DNA of 64,000 bases, from contig OX442316.1 of assembly GCA_949358305.1 (NCBI GenBank), forward strand, positions 2,604,001 to 2,668,000, written 5' to 3'. Every line of letters begins with the position of its first letter. The stretch's first letter is position 1. The notes beneath the pieces were generated by a model, which ran no database searches, was not told the origin of the DNA, and worked only from the letters and a program-made list of their open reading frames with translations. This document shows, piece by piece, positions 1 to 9,672 of the stretch. Made by a program: the position numbers and the translations under genes. The stretch is from Strigamia acuminata (Eukaryota; Arthropoda; Chilopoda; Geophilomorpha; Linotaeniidae).

Positions 1-690
1 CTTTGGCGCCAGCTAGAGTCATAGCTAGCGACACACTAATGCTGAGTGGACTGATCAATACATTTTCATCATTTCCAGCTACACTTTGCTGAAAAAATAA
101 AACACAAGAGAATTAGTAGATTTATTTTTTGGTTTTACACACTCTTCGTGGGTTGTGACTTTACCCGGTAAAGATTCCAGGTGAATTCCAGCCCCTTTTG
201 GGCTAATATACGGACGTCGGAATCGTCGGAATCGTCGGAATCGCCGGAATCGTCGAAATCGTCGGAATTCTCTGCCATGTTTGAGGTGTTGGCACTGTCA
301 GATCTCCAGTAATGACACACGAATTGATTTCAATAGATAAATGTTGCTTTTAATCTCCAGGCGTTAGTCAAAGTTACAACTCGTACGATAATGTTAATGT
401 TCTTTTTGAATTGCTCGTTTTCTATCAATATTGTCTTCTTACATTTTTGCATATATTGTTAGTTGTCAAATAATATGTATAATAATATGTATAATATTGT
501 ATAATATTATTTCAGTTTTCACACGAGTCACAATAAAAATATGCGATCATTTACATGTTTATTAGGATTAATGATTATTATTAACCGAATCATAACAGGC
601 ACTGATGTCATAATCTGTCGCTAGTTGGCGCAGTTGTAGCAATTAATATTGCAAAACACATGGCGCGGTTTCTAATGCTAGTTTTATGTA
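1..690. other. AT-rich intergenic DNA, no gene recognised
   Basis: I see no supported gene here. The only clear structure is the short 9-bp tandem repeat at 216-269, listed separately. The rest is AT-rich with scattered TAATAT-type runs. A short frame on the minus strand over 135-320 is acidic (S-D-D repeats) only because it reads through the 9-bp repeat. Confidence 0.6.
216..269. repeat. 9-bp tandem repeat (GTCGGAATC), six copies
   Basis: Six consecutive 9-bp units follow GTCGGAATC. The first three are identical and the last three each carry one change (GCCGGAATC, GTCGAAATC, GTCGGAATT). Because 9 is a multiple of three, the array stays open in translation and creates an acidic pseudo-protein. 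Confidence 0.85.
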
Positions 691-1160
691 ATCAAAAAAT
701 GGAAAATGTCATCAAAAAATGGAAAATGTAATCAAAAAACGGAAGATGTCATCAAAAAATGGAAAATGTAATCAAAAAATAGAAAATATAATCAAAAAAT
801 CGAAAATATACCGTATTTTACCGAATAAGAGTCGCCCTCGAATTGTAGCCGCCCTCGAATAGTAGCCGCGGCCGAGATAGGCGATTTGATATAAGAGCCG
901 CCCTCAAATACTAGCCGCGGCTATATACGTTCAATGAACGTAATAGTACGACTTTGGCCACTATTTAAAATAAGAGCCGCCCCCGAATTGGAGCCGCCCC
1001 CGAATTGGAGCCGCCCCCGAATTAAAGCCGCAGCTCAAAGTGGCAGTTTTCAATAAGAGCCGCGGCTCTTATTTGGTAAAATACGGTAATTCAAAAATTG
1101 AGAATGTAATCCAAAAATCGAAAATGTAATCCAAAAATCGAAAATGTAATCCAAAAATCG
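691..1160. repeat. 20-bp minisatellite split by an inverted-repeat element
   Basis: Six 20-bp units (consensus ATCAAAAAATGGAAAATGTA) run exactly from 691 to 810. Four further, more diverged units (ATCCAAAAATCGAAAATGTA type) run from about 1089 to 1160, then decay into related AT-rich sequence to about 1264. The two halves are separated by the TA-flanked element at 811-1086, so the array existed before that insertion. Confidence 0.85.
811..1086. mobile_element. 276-bp MITE-like element with ~25-bp terminal inverted repeats and TA duplication
   Basis: The left end begins CCGTATTTTACCGAATAAG. The right end is its inverse (CTTATTTGGTAAAATACGG) with two mismatches over about 25 bp. The dinucleotide TA flanks both ends (809-810 and 1087-1088). 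The interior is built from GAGCCGCCCCCGAATT-type repeats, and a palindrome (AAGAGCCGCGGCTCTT, 1055-1070) lies near the right end. There is no coding capacity. It sits between units of a 20-bp minisatellite, which gives a clean empty-site comparison. A TA duplication fits Tc1/mariner-like or other TA-targeting DNA transposons, but I cannot assign the superfamily. Confidence 0.75.
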
Positions 1161-1264
1161 AAAATTTAATTTAAAAAAGTCGGACATTTCATCAAAAAAT
1201 AGGAAAAAAACATGAAAAAAGTCGAATAAAACAACAAATATTCGAACATTTCATTAAAAAATCG

Positions 1265-1666
1265 AAGCGACAGATATTATGATTAACAGATTGATTATTA
1301 ACGGTGATTATTTGACAACTCAATGTATGAATACAGGGTGTCTCGCCGAACACCTACCAGGTGAATTATTTTATAATCATGTTAATTCAAAAAACTTTTG
1401 ATTATGAATTTAAGTAAATGACATGTCACGAATTCAATGAAACATGTTAAATTCATGTGACATTGTTGCATCACTGTTTTGCAACTCGTAACTTTTAAAC
1501 CAACAATGCTACGCAAAAAATGTCAATTGCAAAGTTGTAGAGAACCATCTAATTAGTACAGAACTGTTCTTAAAACAATTATTTCTTCCGGAAAAGTTTT
1601 GAGAAAAATAGGTTTGAAACATTGGTCTACTCAGCTTTGTAACTCTGTTTTGCAACTTAAAACTTA
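1265..1666. other. AT-rich intergenic DNA
   Basis: No gene is seen. The stretch has the look of an old dispersed repeat (GGGTGTCTCGCCGAACACC near 1336, long AT-rich tail), but I cannot name a family. The satellite begins at its right edge. Confidence 0.5.
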
Positions 1667-3233
1667 TTTGTAAATTTGTAAAATTTGTAAAATTTGTAAA
1701 ATTTGTAAAATTTGTAAAATTTGTAAAATTTGTAAACTTTGTAAAATTTGTAAAATTTGTAAAATTTGTAAAAAAAATTTGTAAAATTTGTAAAAAAAAT
1801 TTGTAAAATTTGTAAAATTTGTAAAATTTGTAAAAAAAATTTGTAAAATTTGTAAAAAAAATTTGTAAAATTTGTAAAATTTGTAAAATTTGTAAAATTT
1901 GTAAAATTTGTAAAATTTGTAAAATTTGTAAAAAAATTTGTAAAATTTGTTAAAAAATTTGTAAAATTTGTAAAATTTGTAAAATTTGTAAAATTTGTAA
2001 AATTTGTAAAAAAAATTGTAAAATTTGTAAAAAAATTTGTAAAATTTGTAAAATTTGTAAAATTTGTAAAATTTGTAAAATTTGTAAAAAAATTTGTAAA
2101 ATTTGTAAAAAAATTTGTAAAATTTGTTAAAAAATTTGTAAAATTTGTAAAATTTGTAAAATTTGTAAAATTTGTAAAATTTGTAAAATTTGTAAAAAAA
2201 TTTGTAAAATTTGTAAAATTTGTAAAATTTGTAAAATTTGTAAAATTTGTAAAAAAATTTGTAAAATTTGTAAAAAAATTTGTAAAATTTGTTAAAAAAT
2301 TTGTAAAATTTGTAAAATTTGTAAAATTTGTAAAATTTGTAAAATTTGTAAAATTTTTAAAATTTGTAAAATTTGTAAAATTTGTAAAAAAATTTGTAAA
2401 ATTTGTTAAAAAATTTGTAAAATTTGTAAAATTTGTAAAAAAAATTTGTAAAATTTGTAAAATTTGTAAAAAAATTTGTAAAATTTGTTAAAAAATTTGT
2501 AAAATTTGTTAAAAAATTTGTAAAATTTGTAAAATTTGTAAAATTTGTAAAATTTGTAAAATTTGTAAAAAAAATTGTAAAATTTGTAAAAAAATTTGTA
2601 AAATTTGTAAAATTTGTAAAATTTGTAAAATTTGTAAAAAAATTTGTAAAATTTGTAAAAAAATTTGTAAAATTTGTTAAAAAATTTGTAAAATTTGTAA
2701 AATTTGTAAAATTTGTAAAATTTGTAAAATTTGTAAAATTTGTAAAATTTGTAAAATTTGTAAAATTTGTAAAAAAATTTGTAAAATTTGTAAAATTTGT
2801 AAAATTTGTAAAATTTGTAAAATTTGTAAAAAAATTTGTAAAATTTGTAAAAAAATTTGTAAAATTTGTTAAAAAATTTGTAAAATTTGTAAAATTTGTA
2901 AAATTTGTAAAATTTGTAAAATTTGTAAAATTTGTAAAATTTGTAAAATTTGTAAAATTTGTAAAATTTGTAAAATTTGTAAAATTTGTAAAATTTGTAA
3001 AATTTGTAAAATTTGTAAAATTTTTAAAATTTGTAAAATTTGTAAAATTTGTAAAAAAATTTGTAAAATTTGTTAAAAAATTTGTAAAATTTGTAAAATT
3101 TGTAAAAAAAATTTGTAAAATTTGTAAAATTTGTAAAAAAATTTGTAAAATTTGTTAAAAAATTTGTAAAATTTGTTAAAAAATTTGTAAAATTTGTAAA
3201 ATTTGTAAAATTTGTAAAATTTGTAAAATTTGT
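1667..3233. repeat. TTTGTAAAA satellite array, block A
   Basis: About 1.57 kb of a 9-bp unit, TTTGTAAAA, mixed with 12-bp variants (TTTGTAAAAAAA, TTTGTTAAAAAA). A higher-order pattern is visible: a rare variant with an extra T run (TTTTTAAAA) recurs at 2354 and 3021, 667 bp apart, followed by the same order of 9- and 12-bp variants. The block ends at the G1 LTR. Blocks A, B and C were one continuous array before G1 and the copia element inserted. Confidence 0.95.
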
Positions 3234-4235
3234 TGTCATGAACCGGTTGTTTCTGGTTTTGGAAACCGCGTTTGAAAGGCGCGCCAGTTACGATACTGGG
3301 AGAGCCTGGTCCCGAATAAGGGCCCGGGCAACAATAAGCAGCCTGGAGGGTGGCGGCAAGCTTATTCCCCTATTCGATCATTTCACAAATTTTACCGGGT
3401 TTGTTGGAGCCTTAAAAATGGAAGAAGTAATGCTCACGTGCGGAATTAACAACGCTAACGTGGCTTAAGCTAATCTGGCAGGGACCCCTAATGGCGGAGC
3501 GGCCAGACCGAGCAAGCGCGCACTAATCGCGCGCAAAAGACGAAATAAACAACTCATTAGCTACTTGAATCAAACTTCTAGTCCAGAGGCACGTCAGTGG
3601 CATAAAACGTCGTGTAAACACAAAAGAACATCGAAAGGAAAGGAAACAAAGATGACACGTGGAATTTAGACACGCGATATGACCATGAATATACTCGAAC
3701 ATGCACAATTACGTGGCATGGAGTTATACTGTGAGTTAACACAGGAGAGACTGCCAAATGCACAACGGCCAGCTAAGGCACTTACGATAGCTCATGGTCT
3801 TACGCCTTCTGATCAGACTTGGCTGAAACAGCTCAGAAGTGAACTTGGGCCAAGTCCATCACAGAAAACGAGGGGAGAACCATGAGTCAAGCACGCGTAA
3901 GCCAATCAGGCGCGCTCGTGAATAATCATCGCGATGAGTCAGTCGCGAGTGATTAAACATTTAAATTAGGTAGGATAAACTAAACGAAATCAGGAGGGGT
4001 AACAGTGGGAAATACCTGACTTAGACTAGTCTGATGTGGCCAAATTGAGCCACACCAGGCCAGGTCAAGGGATAAACATGAATAGGAAATGAGGACAAAT
4101 CAAAACTCAAATTCAAACACAAATAGGTTTAGGGATTTATTGGGAGTTTTAACAATGGTGGAAAACACACGGAATAACGCGCACAACACAACAATTAGGT
4201 GAGGATTACAAGCGCGTAAATGCCGGGCCGTGACA
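3234..4235 (-). repeat. G1 3' LTR (minus-strand orientation)
   Basis: 1002 bp, bounded by TGTCA and TGACA, identical to 11778-12779 except at 3831. It lies downstream of pol in the direction of transcription. Short frames inside it occur in both LTR copies and are not genes. Confidence 0.95.
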
Positions 4236-4243
4236 CACCCCTC
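4236..4243 (-). promoter_or_regulatory. G1 polypurine tract
   Basis: On the minus strand this reads GAGGGGTG immediately before the 3' LTR, the expected place for the plus-strand DNA primer. It is short, and the run is not perfectly purine. Confidence 0.6.
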
Positions 4244-4806
4244 GGACCAGAGTGTTTTAATCTCTGTTCAAAATCTGAAAACGAAAGTAAAATGCGATAC
4301 AAAAAATCAAATCAAATGACACTGTTGGAATGATCAAAAACAAAAATCAAACACCAATGAGGCGCGAGACTCATCGCGTAGACTCAACAATACAAGCGTT
4401 AAGCGCCGAAAACAAAAACTAAACTACTAGCCCGAGCGCCAGGCACAAATGCACTAATTGCATCAATCACTCGCATAGAGATCTCAACGCTCGCGACTAC
4501 TACTCACTACAGAGACAAATAAACACTAAATTCAAGTTAATGAAAACAAAGTCGCGTAAACATCCCGACAGGAAAAGAATGGAGTTTGAACTCCGCATCT
4601 CCCTCGAAACGCTGACAAACGACAACAATCAGCAAAAAATATTCTAAAACTAAATATTAGTGCAAAATACATCAAAAAACACAACAACACACTCATCCCA
4701 ATGTAAACAAAAATCAACACGAACACCAAAACTCTTATAAAATTGAACAAATGCTAAAAAACGAATAAATATTAATAAACACTTTAAAAACATAAAAAGA
4801 AGGCTG
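4244..4806 (-). other. G1 3' untranslated region
   Basis: About 560 bp lie between the pol stop and the polypurine tract. Two small hydrophobic frames (within 4532-4862, partly overlapping pol) are Phe/Val-rich because of base composition. They lack a signal peptide-cysteine-transmembrane layout, so I do not call an envelope gene. Confidence 0.6.
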
Positions 4807-7800
4807 TTATGGCGGATCCTCTTCCTGTTCACAATCATTATACCGAATATTGTTCTCGGCATAATATTTTATGCAAATCTCACGTGATTCCGCACTGAAT
4901 TTGTCCACTCGGGTGTGTATATCGTCCAGATCCACCCGGGAAATAAAACTGGCGCCGCAGCCATCTCCAACAGCACTCAGCGCTTCTAACGGGTCCGGAA
5001 CATCCTCCGAGTCCTTCACGTCTTCATCCGGGTCGCGATACCAATGTCGGAGGTCCACGATGTGGTAAGGTTGTGTAACACTTCCGTCCTCCTTCATCAG
5101 CAGCACGGTATTCGGTCCGATGATCCGGTGGATGATGTAAATCCCTTCGGTACGCTGCTGGAAACCTGCTGAGACCTGCTTGTCCGCCGACGACAAGATC
5201 CTGCTCTTCAGCGTGACCCAGTCGCCGGGCTTGAAGTCGTGGGGTCGTCGCTTCCGGTCGTACCATCGCTTGTGTCTCAGGTTCGCGATCTCCAGGTTCT
5301 TCCGCGCCTCGGCTCCGACGCGCAGCATGTAACGATGCAAATACCTCGCCTCATCCGGCGGGAGAGGATCCCCGTCGTCGGTGTCGCTGTCGAGGTCGCC
5401 TGGATAACGCGCTTCCTGTCCAACGATCATCATATACGGTGAGAACTTCAGCGATGTTTGATAGCTGGCGTTAATGGCCAAAATGAAGTAGCCAATATGA
5501 CGGTCCCAATTCACGTGCTCGTCGATGTACGCGAGAATGCAGGTCTTCAGCGACTGGTTCAGGCGCTCCGCCAAATTCCCTTGCGGATGATACACAGATA
5601 TGTACTTATTCACAATGCCCATTCCCGCACAGTGCGCTTGAAAACGCGCAGAACGAAAAGTAGGCGCATTGTCACTAATTAAAGTCTTTGGAAAGGCCCA
5701 TCGTTGCACAAATTTCTCAATTTGCCTGATGGTAGTTGGCACATCTGCATTTTCAGTAAGCCGAACGTCAACCCATCTGCTAGCCGCATCCACCATCACG
5801 AACGCGTAGCAATTACCCTGGCTAGATTTCAACTTTTTCCCAAAGTAGTCGACGTAAATGGTTCTGAAGCGACGGCGTGGTTTTGCCGTCTCCATTTCTC
5901 CCATTGGCAAACGCCGCTCGACCTTTGCTCTCTGGCATGGCCCGCATACCTTGATCCACTCAGCCACATCTCGCTTCATTCCTGGCCAAAAAACACGCGT
6001 TTTTAAACGCATCATGGTCTTTTCAATTCCGAGGTGGCCAGAAGTTGGCGGGAAGTGAAGGCAGTGAAAATAAATTCGTCTCAAAGGCTCTGGCAAGTAA
6101 ATACGACGCGATTCAGCGCGTTGGCCAATTGTTACTGGCGGGTACCTACACAGAAGCCCATGATACAAGGCCATGTCAACAGATTGCTTTTTAATTTTCT
6201 CAGCCTCGTCTTCGTCAGGCGGCAAATGTTGTGATTCTAAATACAGCATAATGCCTTTTGACCAAGCGTCAGCCAACTGAACTTCCCTCATTCTTTTCTG
6301 AGTTGGCAAAAGCTCGTAAGCCGGATGCTCAGCTGGTCGATCCTCATCCAGATCTTCGGATTCGTATGGCGAGACTTGGCCGTCCACCAAAGGTTGTTGA
6401 GTCTGCCTCGAACGCGTATTTGGTCGCGTCGGCAAAGGTGACACCGTAGTCCGATATTGGTCGGAACTATGGTCACTCAAAAATCGCTCGCTACCAGATT
6501 TTCCTCTATTCGAAACTGGTGACGCTGGTGAAGACGAATGCTCACTTCTTGCAGGTGACACAATTTTTTTGGGTCTTCCAACTTTACGTTTTTGTTTTGG
6601 TGGCCGTCCTCTTTTCCTTTTAGACACAGGATCAGTAGGAGCCACAATGACCTTTCTTGGCCTTCCAACATGCCTCTTCAATGGTAAGTCAGTCGGCGGC
6701 GCAATTACCTTACGCGGCCTCCCAACACACCTCTTTGGTGGCAAGGCAGCTGGAGGCGTAGTTACACCGGAGAGCTGGTGTGCATCGAACACGACATTTT
6801 CCATGTCGGCCGGCACACTACCCCCCCTTGAGGGGCCGGGGGGTTTGGGGGGTCGGGTGTCAGAATCCCCAAACAACTCGAGCGGTTCCAACTCCTCAAA
6901 CTCGCGCTTCTTTTGAAGAATACGCAACTTTTTACGAAGTCTGGCCGCATTAACGATCTTTGAGCCAGATGGTTTTGGCACGAAATGCTCGTCGAGCTCC
7001 ACCATTTCAATGGTCGGCCAACTTGCGAAATCGTCAAAGAACGCACAATATGTCGCATCATCTACGAGCGGACAATCATCATCGCCAATTTCAATGGCTG
7101 GATCTACAGGAGCTCTGCTCAACGCATCAGCGACACGATTGCTAGTGCCACTGCAATGCAGAAACGTAAATCGAAAGTCTGACATCGACAGAATCCATCG
7201 AGCCAATCTGCCCTTTGGTTCGCGTTGAGCAAAAAGCCATTTTAGACACTTGTGATCGCTCTCAAGGTAAAAATCCATTAGTTCTAAGTAACTGCGGAAA
7301 CGCTTAACTGCCCAAACAGCAGCTAGACACTCGATCTCCGTAACATTATAATTCTTTTCCGCACTATTTAAAGCGCGCGAAGCAAATGCAATTGGCACAC
7401 GAATGCCATTGTTATCCAATTGCATCAACGCAGCACCCAAGCCTGAGTAGCTCGCGTCTGTCTGCAGAATATACGGCTTCGACCAGTCAGGAAACCTCCG
7501 CTGCAAAGTTGATGTTGCAACTTGGTCCCGCAGACACTCGAACGCTGCTTGACAGCCATCCGTCCAATTCCATGGCGCGTTCTTCTTCATCAAGGGCCTG
7601 AAAACTTCACAAGTCTTCGAGTACCCCGGAAAAAACGAAGAATAGTACCCGATCATGCCCTTAAAGCGCTGCAACTCTTTTACGTTAGTTGGCGCGGGAA
7701 ATAACTGGATCGCGCTGGTCTTTTTCGGATTAGGACGAATCTTTCCTTCTTCAACAATATGACCCAACACTTCAAGGCTACGCTTACACAACTCTGTCTT

Positions 7801-9672
7801 GCCGGCATTCATCGTGAATCCTGCCGCGTCAAGAAGTGTCAGAACTTGCTTCAGATGTTCTACATGTTCTTCAAATGTTTTACTAAAGACAATAATGTCG
7901 TCGATGTAAACAAAGACGCATTTGTAAAGAAACTCCGCAAGCGTAAGATTCATAGCACGTTGCAGTGTTGCGGGGCCATTTATTGGTCCAAAAGGCATGC
8001 GGACATACTCGTAGAGTCCGCGATGCGTGATAAAAGCGAGAAAACGTTCATCTCCTGGCCTAACGCCGATCTGATGAAACGCTTCACGTCCATCTATTAT
8101 GGAGAACCACTTAGCCCCGCCCAAATATGAAAAGATGTTATCAATATCTGGGAGGGGATACACGTCAGGCATCGTTTGCGCGTTGATAGGGCGAAAGTCC
8201 ATGGCGCACCTCCATCTGCCATCCTTCTTGGGGACGACGACAGGGGCCACGACACAATCACTCTTCGAGCGACGAATGATACCCTGCGCCAGCTTTTGAT
8301 CGATGTACTGATCAATGATAGCTTTTTTAGCAGGGTTTACCGGCCTAACAGGCACGTGTATTGGCCTAAAGTCAGGTTTAAGATCAACCTCAAAAAGAGT
8401 GTTATTGCACAACCCCACTTCTTCTCTAAAGATGTTCGAAACGGGTTTTAACGCGTCAATCAAATGAGTGATGCGTTTTGGTGATAATTGATTTGATAAC
8501 TGCCCATAAATCCAGTCCAACTTAGTCGGATCGGGACAAGGCAGATATTCAACAAAATTGGTCGTAGGAGAAAACTGTCCACCAGTGGAACCAACTTTCC
8601 CCCTCACATCCGAAATAACTGAATCGGGAGGAACTGACGGAACGGACGACTCCGCAGACTGGGACAATCTCTTCCGAGCCCTGCGCACCCGTTTAGAACG
8701 TCGGAGCTGGCTAAAACACATGGGCCTCCGGTAGACACGTGTCGTATCGCAGAATTTAGTTCTGCGCAACTTTTCGCGTCGCGGAGGTGACCAAAGAAAT
8801 GTCCAACTCCTATTTTCCGCGGTCTTACGCGAAACCACCACCTTAACTCTGAATGGCGCATCGTCATGCGGTAACTCAAAAGTTTCGGCGGGCAATGTGC
8901 GATGATTCAACAAAACACAATTTACATCACTAATCGGGGCAGGAACTGCCATCTTAGGGGCGGCGGGGATTAGTGGCAACAAAAGTACTGGGTCGGAGGC
9001 CAGCGCCTGTCTCATAGTCATGAAACTACGCCGTTCCTCCGAACCTCTTATGAACCAGCAATTAAGTCCATGGTCCGTACATAACCCAACCGCTCGACAG
9101 AAATCTCGTCCGAGCAGCAAATCCGCTGATGAGTCCTCTATTACCAAGCACACAAAAGAGATCAGAGTTTGAGGTGCGCGCACGGTTATTTCCACGCTTC
9201 CCAAAACCTCAACTAATTGATTATTGGCAACGCGAATGGTCTCGTGCAACACAACCATTTCCACCCCCATCTTCTCATGCAGCTTTTCATACAGATCTTG
9301 CGCCATGATGCAGGTCTGCGCACCAGAGTCAAACTGCGCAATAAATTGGATGTCATTCCAGACGATCTTCACATATTGGGAATCTCGTCGTACTCTCTCT
9401 CCAATCCCGATCTCAATTTTTGGCTCCTCGGACACATCTTTCTCTTTAGGAGAAATCATCACGAATGAAGTCAACTTCGGAAGTATTGGGTCAGTATTAG
9501 GCGCGGTCAACACAGATTTTGGTGGCAACACGCGCTTCACTTCCGGTGGTTCCGACACAGCTTTAGGTGTTAAACCTACTTCTTCTTTGGGTCCACCACT
9601 TTGGCGTCGGACTTCAGTGGGGGCCCTCTCTCGTTTCCCGGAACGACCCAGGGTTTGTAACAGTGCGGGCAT
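4807..9672 (-). CDS. G1 Pol: protease, RT, RNase H, AT-hooks, integrase
   Basis: A 1621-residue frame, in the -1 frame relative to gag. An in-frame TAA lies a few codons above its first ATG, so it is probably translated by frameshifting from gag (site at 9585-9591). In order: aspartic protease (AQFDSGAQT, D near residue 115, then LLLGRDF); RT with catalytic YIDD near 589-592; RNase H (QTDASYSGLG near 738); a linker with four AT-hook cores (VGRPRK twice, RGRPPK, VGRPKK) at about 979-1037; integrase zinc-binding region (SGHLGIEK...CGPC near 1205-1243) and catalytic D, D and E (YVDYFG, SDNAPTF, NLAERLNQ, about 1273-1369); then a basic C-terminal domain like the GPY/F module. All motifs look intact. 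The AT-hook linker is unusual for this superfamily. Confidence 0.95.
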   Translation of the reverse strand: MPALLQTLGRSGKRERAPTEVRRQSGGPKEEVGLTPKAVSEPPEVKRVLPPKSVLTAPNTDPILPKLTSFVMISPKEKDVSEEPKIEIGIGERVRRDSQYVKIVWNDIQFIAQFDSGAQTCIMAQDLYEKLHEKMGVEMVVLHETIRVANNQLVEVLGSVEITVRAPQTLISFVCLVIEDSSADLLLGRDFCRAVGLCTDHGLNCWFIRGSEERRSFMTMRQALASDPVLLLPLIPAAPKMAVPAPISDVNCVLLNHRTLPAETFELPHDDAPFRVKVVVSRKTAENRSWTFLWSPPRREKLRRTKFCDTTRVYRRPMCFSQLRRSKRVRRARKRLSQSAESSVPSVPPDSVISDVRGKVGSTGGQFSPTTNFVEYLPCPDPTKLDWIYGQLSNQLSPKRITHLIDALKPVSNIFREEVGLCNNTLFEVDLKPDFRPIHVPVRPVNPAKKAIIDQYIDQKLAQGIIRRSKSDCVVAPVVVPKKDGRWRCAMDFRPINAQTMPDVYPLPDIDNIFSYLGGAKWFSIIDGREAFHQIGVRPGDERFLAFITHRGLYEYVRMPFGPINGPATLQRAMNLTLAEFLYKCVFVYIDDIIVFSKTFEEHVEHLKQVLTLLDAAGFTMNAGKTELCKRSLEVLGHIVEEGKIRPNPKKTSAIQLFPAPTNVKELQRFKGMIGYYSSFFPGYSKTCEVFRPLMKKNAPWNWTDGCQAAFECLRDQVATSTLQRRFPDWSKPYILQTDASYSGLGAALMQLDNNGIRVPIAFASRALNSAEKNYNVTEIECLAAVWAVKRFRSYLELMDFYLESDHKCLKWLFAQREPKGRLARWILSMSDFRFTFLHCSGTSNRVADALSRAPVDPAIEIGDDDCPLVDDATYCAFFDDFASWPTIEMVELDEHFVPKPSGSKIVNAARLRKKLRILQKKREFEELEPLELFGDSDTRPPKPPGPSRGGSVPADMENVVFDAHQLSGVTTPPAALPPKRCVGRPRKVIAPPTDLPLKRHVGRPRKVIVAPTDPVSKRKRGRPPKQKRKVGRPKKIVSPARSEHSSSPASPVSNRGKSGSERFLSDHSSDQYRTTVSPLPTRPNTRSRQTQQPLVDGQVSPYESEDLDEDRPAEHPAYELLPTQKRMREVQLADAWSKGIMLYLESQHLPPDEDEAEKIKKQSVDMALYHGLLCRYPPVTIGQRAESRRIYLPEPLRRIYFHCLHFPPTSGHLGIEKTMMRLKTRVFWPGMKRDVAEWIKVCGPCQRAKVERRLPMGEMETAKPRRRFRTIYVDYFGKKLKSSQGNCYAFVMVDAASRWVDVRLTENADVPTTIRQIEKFVQRWAFPKTLISDNAPTFRSARFQAHCAGMGIVNKYISVYHPQGNLAERLNQSLKTCILAYIDEHVNWDRHIGYFILAINASYQTSLKFSPYMMIVGQEARYPGDLDSDTDDGDPLPPDEARYLHRYMLRVGAEARKNLEIANLRHKRWYDRKRRPHDFKPGDWVTLKSRILSSADKQVSAGFQQRTEGIYIIHRIIGPNTVLLMKEDGSVTQPYHIVDLRHWYRDPDEDVKDSEDVPDPLEALSAVGDGCGASFISRVDLDDIHTRVDKFSAESREICIKYYAENNIRYNDCEQEEDPP
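6560..6740 (-). other. Four AT-hook motifs within G1 Pol
   Basis: Four GRP cores flanked by basic residues occur in about 60 residues, each embedded in a K/R-rich segment: CVGRPRK, HVGRPRK, KRGRPPK and KVGRPKK. The first two are clear duplicates (PPKRCVGRPRKVI and PLKRHVGRPRKVI types). AT-hooks insert the R-G-R-P core into the minor groove of AT-rich DNA. Three of the four have V before G instead of the canonical R, so individual affinity may be lower. The position between RNase H and integrase would leave them on the integrase if the protease cuts after RNase H. Confidence 0.8.

Noticed and set aside
135-320. Acidic 61-residue minus-strand frame
   Set aside because: Most of it is the 9-bp tandem repeat read in translation.
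1667-3233. Regular repeats resembling a CRISPR array
   Set aside because: Units are contiguous with no unique spacers, the host is eukaryotic, and there are no cas genes.
3238-3885. Short frames inside the G1 LTRs (repeated at 11782-12429)
   Set aside because: They are the same in both LTR copies because the LTRs are duplicates, and they have no recognisable domain.
4532-4862. Small hydrophobic frames after G1 pol as an envelope gene
   Set aside because: They are too short, overlap pol or each other in other frames, and show no signal peptide, cysteine pattern or cleavage site.
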